Shown: positions 1-4,654 of the stretch, piece after piece | Position numbering within the stretch: the stretch's first letter is position 1 | Layout of the letters: every line of letters begins with the position of its first letter | From: Thermoplasmata archaeon | GTDB lineage: Archaea > Thermoplasmatota > Thermoplasmata > Lutacidiplasmatales > UBA184 | Length of the DNA: 7,164 bases | NCBI GenBank assembly: GCA_030040625.1 | Contig: JASHTI010000101.1 | Coordinates: 1-7,164 of the forward strand | Direction: 5' to 3' | Program-made: the position numbers and the translations under genes | The notes under the pieces: generated by a model | Told to the model about the DNA's origin: nothing | The model's input: only the letters and a program-made list of their open reading frames with translations | The model's database searches: none

Positions 1-2
1 CC

Positions 3-152
3 CCCGAGCCGGCCGCCGACGAGGCCGAACCGGACATCGATTCGCTGATGAGCGAGCTCGAGAAGATCAGCGGCGAGATCCTGAAGAAGAGCCCGAAGCG
101 CAAGGGCCAGGCCCCGTCGACCGCCACGGCGACCGACGACCCCTCGGCGTAG
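3..152 (+). CDS. C-terminal tail of an unidentified protein (5' end outside window)
   Basis: An open frame enters from the left edge and runs 49 codons to a TAG at 150-152. Nearly every third codon position is G or C (only GAA and GAT break this), as in the clear genes of the window, so I take it as real coding sequence. The visible part is an acidic Pro/Ala/Glu stretch, then a charged, probably helical segment (about residues 12-30, with the core LMSELEKISGEILKK), then a basic KSPKRKGQ patch and a Ser/Thr/Ala/Asp-rich end. This looks like a flexible tail following a helix, with no catalytic motif. I do not recognise the protein and its main domain is not in the window. The gene ends 46 bp before the next start codon, which has its own promoter-like box. 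Confidence 0.6.
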   Translation, partial: PEPAADEAEPDIDSLMSELEKISGEILKKSPKRKGQAPSTATATDDPSA

Positions 153-163
153 GGCCGCCGGCG

Positions 164-175
164 CAAGCCGTTTAG
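164..175 (+). promoter_or_regulatory. TATA/BRE-like promoter for orf84
   Basis: CAAGCCGTTTAG is a small AT island in GC-rich DNA. The A of TTTAG lies 25 bases before the ATG at 199, and the AA pair just upstream is in the place of an archaeal BRE. This spacing would put transcription start at or next to the start codon, giving a leaderless mRNA. The same pattern recurs before pyrC, purM, eamA and polB. Confidence 0.6.
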
Positions 176-198
176 CCCCGGTTTCGCTCCTTCGTTCG

Positions 199-453
199 AT
201 GACCCCGGTACCGGCCGCGTCCGACCCTGCGGAGCTACTGCAGGAGCTGCGCGAGGCGATCCAGCGCTCCTCGGTCCGGCCCCGTCGGGTCGAGGTCGGG
301 GTCGCGCTCTCGGTCGCCCTGGGCCGGGAGCGCGGCTCCGTCTCCTGCGGCGGATGCCAGGTGCCGCTGGAGATCGACGGGATCCCGGCGGAGACCAACG
401 TCCACCTCCGTCAGCCGTTCCGCCTCATCCTCGACGACGCGTCCGCGGCGTAG
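199..453 (+). CDS. Hypothetical 84-residue protein with a CxxC motif
   Basis: I do not recognise a family with confidence. The codon pattern is clearly coding: only about 6 of 84 third positions are A or T. Residues 9-24 (PAELLQELREAIQRSS) should form an amphipathic helix. They are followed by alternating hydrophobic strands (VEVGVALSVALG, residues 31-42), a single SCGGC with Cys50 and Cys53, and two further likely strands (VPLEIDG, and RQPFRLILDD near the end). The order short helix then beta strands, at about 80 residues, loosely recalls small stand-alone domains such as trypco2, but the match is too weak to name. There is no signal peptide or membrane segment, so it is probably cytosolic. 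One CxxC could be redox-active or half of a metal site. The ATG fits the promoter box 25 bases upstream. dedA follows after 31 bp without an evident box of its own, suggesting one transcript. Confidence 0.75.
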   Translation: MTPVPAASDPAELLQELREAIQRSSVRPRRVEVGVALSVALGRERGSVSCGGCQVPLEIDGIPAETNVHLRQPFRLILDDASAA

Positions 454-484
454 CGAAGCGTCGCTCCGCCGACCCCCCGACGTG

Positions 485-1141
485 ATGTTCTCGCTCCTGG
501 GGCTCGTCGTCGGCGCCACCGTCGCGGTCCTGCAGGCGATCGGCCTCCCCGGCCTCTTCGCCGTGATGGCCGTCGAGAGCTTCGGGATCCCGCCGATCCC
601 GAGCGAGGTCGTCCTCCCGTTCGCCGGCTACCTCGTCGCCGAAGGGGTCTTCCCGCTCTACGGGGCGTTCGCCGTGGCGGTCCTCGGAGGCCTGGTCGGG
701 GCGTTCGCGGCCTACGCCGTCGGCCGCTGGTGGCGGCACCGGCTCGTGGACCTCGGCGTCGGACCGCTGCGGCTGCGCCCGAGCCACCTCGCGGCGATGG
801 ATGCGTTCTTCGCCCGACGGGGTGAAACGACCGTAGCTCTCGCGCGCCTGATGCCGGTCGTCCGGTCGTACGTCAGTTACCCGGCCGGGACCGCCCGGAT
901 GTCGCCCTGGCGATTCGGGGCGTTCACCACCCTCGGTCTCGCCCCGTTCGCCCTGGCCTTCCTGTACGCCGGCATCCTGCTGCGGTCGCGATGGGACGAG
1001 GTGGAGGCGCTGTTCGGCTGGTTCAACTATGTCGCGCTGGCCGCCGTCGTGGCGCTCGGCATCTACCTCTACCTGCTGCTGACGGACCGGATCACACCCG
1101 GTTGGCCTCCCCGCCGGTCCTCGCCGCGCGCCGATCCCTGA
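485..1141 (+). CDS. DedA/SNARE-associated family integral membrane protein
   Basis: A polytopic membrane protein of 218 residues, typical for DedA (VTT/SNARE-associated domain). Family members are involved in membrane homeostasis; several bacterial and eukaryotic relatives move lipids such as undecaprenyl phosphate or phospholipids across the membrane. Counting from the GTG at 482, the signature ESFGIPPIPSE (Glu32 to Glu42) leads into LPFAGY, as in the re-entrant loop. Residues 120-140 carry the second signature, ARLMPVVRSYVSYPAGTARM, with Arg122, Pro125, Arg128, Gly136 and Met140. Hydrophobic segments lie near 5-31, 42-56, 60-82, 145-168 and 182-201, and the tail is short, basic and Pro-rich. 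The start is either the GTG at 482 or the ATG at 485, which differ by one residue; I chose ATG. No Shine-Dalgarno and no TTTAG-like box precede it, so it is probably cotranscribed with orf84. The substrate cannot be told from sequence. It ends 14 bp from the stop codon of pyrC on the other strand. Confidence 0.93.
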   Translation: MFSLLGLVVGATVAVLQAIGLPGLFAVMAVESFGIPPIPSEVVLPFAGYLVAEGVFPLYGAFAVAVLGGLVGAFAAYAVGRWWRHRLVDLGVGPLRLRPSHLAAMDAFFARRGETTVALARLMPVVRSYVSYPAGTARMSPWRFGAFTTLGLAPFALAFLYAGILLRSRWDEVEALFGWFNYVALAAVVALGIYLYLLLTDRITPGWPPRRSSPRADP

Positions 1142-1155
1142 CCGCACGTGCCGCC
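1142..1155. other. 14-bp gap between convergent stop codons of dedA and pyrC
   Basis: The dedA TGA (1139-1141) and the pyrC stop (1156-1158 on the minus strand) face each other across CCGCACGTGCCGCC. There is no T-tract or hairpin here, so transcription of either gene must stop inside or beyond the other gene. The stretch contains the palindrome GCACGTGC. Confidence 0.8.
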
Positions 1156-2514
1156 TCACTCCACCGGGGCGATGGAGGGGTCGGCGAACTCGGGGCGGAC
1201 CAGCTCCCCGACCGGCCGGCCGACGTACTCCCCCGCCTCGACGATCGGCTCGCCGTCCCTCCAGTGCTCGAGCGGGAAGACCGCCTCCCAGCCTTCGAAC
1301 GGGGACCAGCCGCAGGGAGCCGCCAGCCGATCGCCGCGGATCGGTCTTCGGCGACGGAAGTCGACGATGAGCAGGTTCGCGCGATGGCCGACGGCCAGGC
1401 GCCCGATCGGCTGCCCGAGGAGGCGCGCCGGGCGGTCGCAGGCGGCTCGCTGCAGCACGTCGAGCGCGAGCTGGCCGATCGCGACCCGCGCGAGCATGAG
1501 CGGCAACGCCGTCTCCAGCCCCGGCACCCCGCTCGGCGCGAGGTCGAACGGGCGCTCCTTCGCGGCCAGCGAGTGCGGAGCGTGGTCGCTCGCGAGGATC
1601 GGGACCTCGCCGCGCTGGAACGCCGCCCAGAGCGCCGCCCGCTCCGGCTCAGAACGGAGCGGCGGATTGACCTTGTAGCGTGCGTTCCGGCCGCTCGCTG
1701 TCGACAGCAGCAGGTGCTGCGGCGTCGCTTCGCACGAGACGCCCCGGCGGCGAGCGGCCGACAGCGTGGCGACGGTCGTCGCGTGCGCGATGTGGAGCCG
1801 GAGGGCGTCGGGGGCTCGAAGGACCTCGGCGACGGCGGTCGCCTCCGCGCGGGCGGGCCGTCGCTCATCCCAGCCGACGGGGTCCAGGGCGCCGAGGCCG
1901 GTCCGGAACTCCGACGGCGCCTCCGCATGCACGGCGACCGGCAGTCGCGTCCGGAGGAGCTCGGCCCAGAGCGGGCCGAGCTGCGCCAACGTGGGCGGCT
2001 CCTCGATGCCGGTCGTCGGGCTCAGGTAGATCTTGAACGCCCCGGCCCGACGGCCGAGCGGACCGATGGCACGTGGGGTGGCGGCGAGCGCATACAGGAG
2101 GACATCGACCGCGGCCCGTCGGCGGACACGCGCCTCCTTGTCCTCCAGTCGTTCGGGGTCGTCGACCGGCGGCTCGGTGTTCGGCATCTCTCCCACGAGG
2201 CCGATCCCCCCGAGCGCCGCCCCGACCGTTCCGGTGGCGATCGTCTCGGCGCCCTGCTCCGGCCCGGGCTCGCGGAGGTGAACGTGAGGGTCGGTGGCCG
2301 CCGGGAGAACGACGGCCTCGCCGACCTCGTGCCGACGATGGCCCCGGAGGTTGCGGCCGAGCGCCACGATCCGACCGTCCCCGCCGACGCCGACCTCCAG
2401 AGGCTGGAGCCGCCCGCGGAACCAGGCGCGACCGGCGATCACGAGCTCCGGCGTCTCGCGCGGCCCCTCCGACCCCGGGCCCCGCAGGCTCCGGGACCGG
2501 ACGGGCGGCGACAT
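1156..2514 (-). CDS. pyrC: Dihydroorotase, class I (pyrimidine biosynthesis)
   Basis: This enzyme closes N-carbamoyl-L-aspartate to dihydroorotate, the third step of UMP synthesis, in the cytosol. The 452-residue amidohydrolase has the full motif set in order: DPHVHLRE (75-82; metal ligands His77 and His79, substrate Arg81), MPNT (110-113, Asn112), FKIYLS with Lys161 as the likely carbamylated bridging lysine, VAVHAE (His196), HIAHATT (His244), CEATPQHLLL (261-270), KVNPPLR (281-287), and SDHAPH with Asp310 followed by the SGVPGLET loop. The ends (residues 23-72 and about 370-452) form the small beta domain, including PFEGW. The frame is open upstream to 2679, but that extension is a basic, Gly/Pro-rich antisense of purM. 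The ATG at 2512-2514 gives a normal family length and lies 25 bases after a TTTAG box. It is divergent from purM. No catalytic residue is missing. Confidence 0.97.
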   Translation of the reverse strand: MSPPVRSRSLRGPGSEGPRETPELVIAGRAWFRGRLQPLEVGVGGDGRIVALGRNLRGHRRHEVGEAVVLPAATDPHVHLREPGPEQGAETIATGTVGAALGGIGLVGEMPNTEPPVDDPERLEDKEARVRRRAAVDVLLYALAATPRAIGPLGRRAGAFKIYLSPTTGIEEPPTLAQLGPLWAELLRTRLPVAVHAEAPSEFRTGLGALDPVGWDERRPARAEATAVAEVLRAPDALRLHIAHATTVATLSAARRRGVSCEATPQHLLLSTASGRNARYKVNPPLRSEPERAALWAAFQRGEVPILASDHAPHSLAAKERPFDLAPSGVPGLETALPLMLARVAIGQLALDVLQRAACDRPARLLGQPIGRLAVGHRANLLIVDFRRRRPIRGDRLAAPCGWSPFEGWEAVFPLEHWRDGEPIVEAGEYVGRPVGELVRPEFADPSIAPVE

Positions 2515-2537
2515 CCCGGGCGTCGACCCCTGCGGGC

Positions 2538-2543
2538 CTAAAG
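2538..2543 (-). promoter_or_regulatory. TATA-like box for pyrC
   Basis: On the minus strand CTTTAG lies with its A 25 bases before the pyrC ATG, the same core and spacing as at orf84. Unlike the other boxes it has no A-rich BRE-like element just upstream; that stretch is all G and C. It sits in the 82-bp spacer shared with purM, about 20 bp from the purM box. Confidence 0.55.
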
Positions 2544-2562
2544 CGCGCGCGGCCGCGCCGGC

Positions 2563-2574
2563 AAAGGGGTTTTG
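2563..2574 (+). promoter_or_regulatory. TATA/BRE-like promoter for purM
   Basis: AAAGGGGTTTTG has an A-run in the BRE position, then TTTTG, whose last T is 24 bases before the GTG at 2597. It is the weakest core of the set (T in place of A), but spacing and upstream A-run agree with the eamA and polB promoters. It supports GTG 2597 as the translation start. Confidence 0.5.
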
Positions 2575-2596
2575 TGGCGGACCCCCTCCCGGCGAC

Positions 2597-3658
2597 GTGG
2601 CGTCCCGCCGCCGTCCACGCTCGCCGCGAACGTACGCCGCGAGCGGGGTCGACCTCGCCGCACGCGGCCGGGCCCTCAACCGCCTTCTCGCCGCGGCACG
2701 GTACCGCGCCCCGCCCTCCCACGGCCGGCTGCTCGAAGCGCCCGGCCACTACGCCGGACTGGTCCGCGTCGGCCGATCGACGCTGGCGGTCACGACCGAT
2801 ACCGTCGGCACGAAGGTCCTGCTCGCGGAGCGGCTCGATCGCTGGGAAGAGGTCGGGGAGGACGCGGTCGCGATCAACGTCAACGACCTGGCGTCGGTCG
2901 GCGCTCGGCCGACCGCGATCGTCGACACGGTCCTTTGCGGGCGCGCGGAGCCGGCCGTCTTCGAGGGGATCGGCCGCGGGCTCCGACGGGGGCTGGCGGC
3001 GGCCCGGTGCTCGCTCGCCGGCGGCGAGACGGCGCTCGTCGCCGACATCGTGCGCGGGGTCGACCTCGGCGCGACCGCCGTGGGCTTCTTGCCGCCCGGG
3101 CGTCGCCCGATCCTCGGCCGCGGGATCCGTCCCGGCGACGCCCTCATCGGGCTCGCCTCCTCCGGCCTGCACGCCAACGGCTTCACGCTCGTGCGCCGGC
3201 TGCTGGACGCCGGTCGCGTACCGCTCGCCCGTCGGCGGCCGGGCGGTCGGCAGCCGGTAGGCCGGGAGCTGCTCGCGCCGACACGCACCTACAGCGACAT
3301 CGTGGATGCCGTCGCCGACGAACGGGGGGTCGTAGGTCTCGCGCACATCAGCGGCGGGGGCGTGAGGAACCTCCTGCGGCTCCGTGCCGACCGCCGTTAC
3401 CGGCTGGATCGGTGGCCGACGCCCCCCGGCCTCTTCGGCTGGTTGCAGCGTCTCGGCGGCCTGTCGGACGCCGAGATGTTCGGCACGTTCAACATGGGGA
3501 TCGGCTTCGTGCTGGCGGTCCGGGGGGCGGCGGCCCCGCGGCTGCTGCGTCGGCTCGCGCAGGTCGGCGCCCCGGAGGCCCGGCTCGTCGGGCGGGTCCT
3601 CGCGGGGACCGGTGTCGAGGTACCGGAGCGGGGTCTCCGGTTCACCGGTTATGCCTGA
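2597..3658 (+). CDS. purM: Phosphoribosylformylglycinamidine cyclo-ligase (AIR synthetase)
   Basis: This cytosolic enzyme of de novo purine synthesis uses ATP to close formylglycinamidine ribonucleotide into aminoimidazole ribonucleotide. The 353 residues match the usual length (345 in E. coli). Landmarks in order are YAASGVDL (13-20), the ATP-loop equivalent TTDTVGTKV (66-74), INVNDLASVGARP (93-105), AGGETA (141-146), the C-terminal-domain hallmark LASSGLHANGFTLVR (186-200), LLAPTRTY (225-232), LAHISGGGVRNLL (248-260) and EMFGTFNMGIGF (293-304). Together these separate it from the relatives ThiL, HypE and SelD. The frame is open back to 2294, but that would place about 100 basic residues antisense to pyrC. 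GTG 2597 gives the normal N-terminus apart from a short basic lead, and fits the box 24 bases upstream. Oddity: the usual DGVGTK reads DTVGTK, with Thr69 for Gly. It diverges from pyrC and is followed by eamA, which has its own promoter-like box. Confidence 0.96.
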   Translation: MASRRRPRSPRTYAASGVDLAARGRALNRLLAAARYRAPPSHGRLLEAPGHYAGLVRVGRSTLAVTTDTVGTKVLLAERLDRWEEVGEDAVAINVNDLASVGARPTAIVDTVLCGRAEPAVFEGIGRGLRRGLAAARCSLAGGETALVADIVRGVDLGATAVGFLPPGRRPILGRGIRPGDALIGLASSGLHANGFTLVRRLLDAGRVPLARRRPGGRQPVGRELLAPTRTYSDIVDAVADERGVVGLAHISGGGVRNLLRLRADRRYRLDRWPTPPGLFGWLQRLGGLSDAEMFGTFNMGIGFVLAVRGAAAPRLLRRLAQVGAPEARLVGRVLAGTGVEVPERGLRFTGYA

Positions 3659-3684
3659 GGGGCGGCCGAGTGCGACGGCCCCCG

Positions 3685-3695
3685 AAAGGGATTAG
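3685..3695 (+). promoter_or_regulatory. TATA/BRE-like promoter for the EamA transporter gene
   Basis: AAAGGGATTAG lies in the 60-bp gap between purM and the next gene. The A of TTAG is 25 bases before the GTG at 3719, with an AAA run upstream as at purM and polB. The DNA around it is almost pure G and C. It implies a leaderless transcript separate from purM. Confidence 0.6.
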
Positions 3696-3718
3696 CCGCC
3701 GGGCGGGGGGGCCGCCGC

Positions 3719-4654
3719 GTGGAGGTCCGGCTTCGTGGCCGCCTCGTCGCGACCGGCCTCTCGGTCGTGGCCGCGTTCCTGTGGGCGACGTACTACCTGT
3801 TCGTCCTCGCCGTCTCGCCCGGGACGCCCCCCTCGGCGATCCTGTTCATCCCGTTCGCCGTGGGCGGGGTCGCGTTCGCGCTCTGGGCGCTACGTCTCGG
3901 TCACGGTCGGGCGCTCGCCCGGATGTTCACGAGCGGGGGCGCCTACCTCCGCCTCGCGTTTCTCCTCGGGACCCAGGTCTCGGTGCTCGCGGCGACGTTC
4001 CTCACCGGGGCGGTGAACGCCTCGCTCCTGTCGCTGCTCGGGGACGTCGTCGCGACGCCGTTGCTCTTCGCCGCCCTCTCGGCGTCGCATCGCGCGGAGC
4101 TGCGCCTGCCCGGCGTGCTGGTCGGTCTCCTGCTGAGCCTGGCCGGCGGGACGCTCGCGATCGCCGGAGGGCACGGGTTGGGGGCCGTGCGCGGCGCCGG
4201 CTGGGTCCTGCTGGTCGCGCTCCCGGTCCTCGTGGCCCTGTACTTCGTCCTCTCCGCGCGCGCCAACGCCGACGCGCCGATGGCGGCGGTCGTCGGGCAG
4301 GGGATGCTCGCCGCGGCGATCGCCTCGCTCGCGCTCGCTCCGCTGCTTCCGGGGGGCCTGCACGCGATCGCGGCGATCGACCTCCGACCGCTCGCCCTCC
4401 TGGTCGTCAACGGACTGGCGACGTTCTTCGTCGCCCCGCTCTGCTACTTCCGGGCGATCGAGCGGGCCGGCCTCACCCTCCCTCCCCTGTTGATGACCGG
4501 GATCCCGGTGTTCACCCTCCTGCTCTCGGCGACGGTCCTGGGGATCGCCGCAGCGCCCTTGGCCCTGCTCGGCATTCCGATCGCGGTGATCGGCGGGGTC
4601 GTCGCGCTGACCGCCGGTGCCGGAGCCCCGCCGGCAGCTACTGCCAGTCCGTGA
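3719..4654 (+). CDS. EamA/DMT-superfamily transporter, ten transmembrane helices
   Basis: A 311-residue integral membrane protein of the drug/metabolite transporter superfamily, which includes exporters of amino acids, metabolites and drugs. Ten hydrophobic segments can be read near residues 9-32, 40-60, 78-98, 101-121, 132-150, 158-179, 187-209, 224-246, 253-276 and 279-299, i.e. two five-helix EamA repeats. Support for the repeat comes from TGAVNASLLSLLGDVVATPL (96-115) and, in the second half, CYFRAIERAGLTLPPLLMTG (242-261), the typical place where EamA proteins have a short helix pair ending in a Pro-rich turn. The N-terminus is short and basic, and the C-terminus ends in an Ala/Pro/Ser tail. 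The GTG start agrees with the TTAG box 25 bases before it; no ribosome binding site is visible. The last 17 bases overlap polB on the other strand. The substrate is not predictable from this family assignment. Confidence 0.93.
   Translation: MEVRLRGRLVATGLSVVAAFLWATYYLFVLAVSPGTPPSAILFIPFAVGGVAFALWALRLGHGRALARMFTSGGAYLRLAFLLGTQVSVLAATFLTGAVNASLLSLLGDVVATPLLFAALSASHRAELRLPGVLVGLLLSLAGGTLAIAGGHGLGAVRGAGWVLLVALPVLVALYFVLSARANADAPMAAVVGQGMLAAAIASLALAPLLPGGLHAIAAIDLRPLALLVVNGLATFFVAPLCYFRAIERAGLTLPPLLMTGIPVFTLLLSATVLGIAAAPLALLGIPIAVIGGVVALTAGAGAPPAATASP
4638..4654. other. 17-bp tail-to-tail overlap of eamA and polB
   Basis: The eamA TGA is at 4652-4654 and the polB stop (CTA on the plus strand) at 4638-4640, so the two genes share 17 bp. 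The shared bases encode Ala-Thr-Ala-Ser-Pro of the transporter tail on one strand and Thr-Asp-Trp-Gln of the polymerase tail on the other. There is no room for a terminator, so the 3' ends of the two mRNAs must be complementary. Confidence 0.9.

Noticed and set aside
425..1159. 244-codon minus-strand frame opposite dedA
   Set aside because: Extremely charged, with Arg/Glu/Asp repeats typical of antisense reading of a GC-rich gene; the plus strand encodes a clear DedA protein.
991..2541. 516-codon plus-strand frame opposite pyrC
   Set aside because: Antisense shadow of a well-supported dihydroorotase; composition dominated by Arg, Asp, Gly and Pro with no domain.
2515..2679. N-terminal extension of pyrC to an upstream ATG at 2679
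   Set aside because: The added 55 residues are basic and low-complexity, overlap purM, and bypass the TTTAG box that fits the ATG at 2514.
1865..3346. 493-codon minus-strand frame spanning the pyrC start and purM
   Set aside because: It is a shadow frame of pyrC and antisense to purM, low in hydrophobic residues and Arg/Pro/Gly-rich, and crosses the shared promoter spacer.
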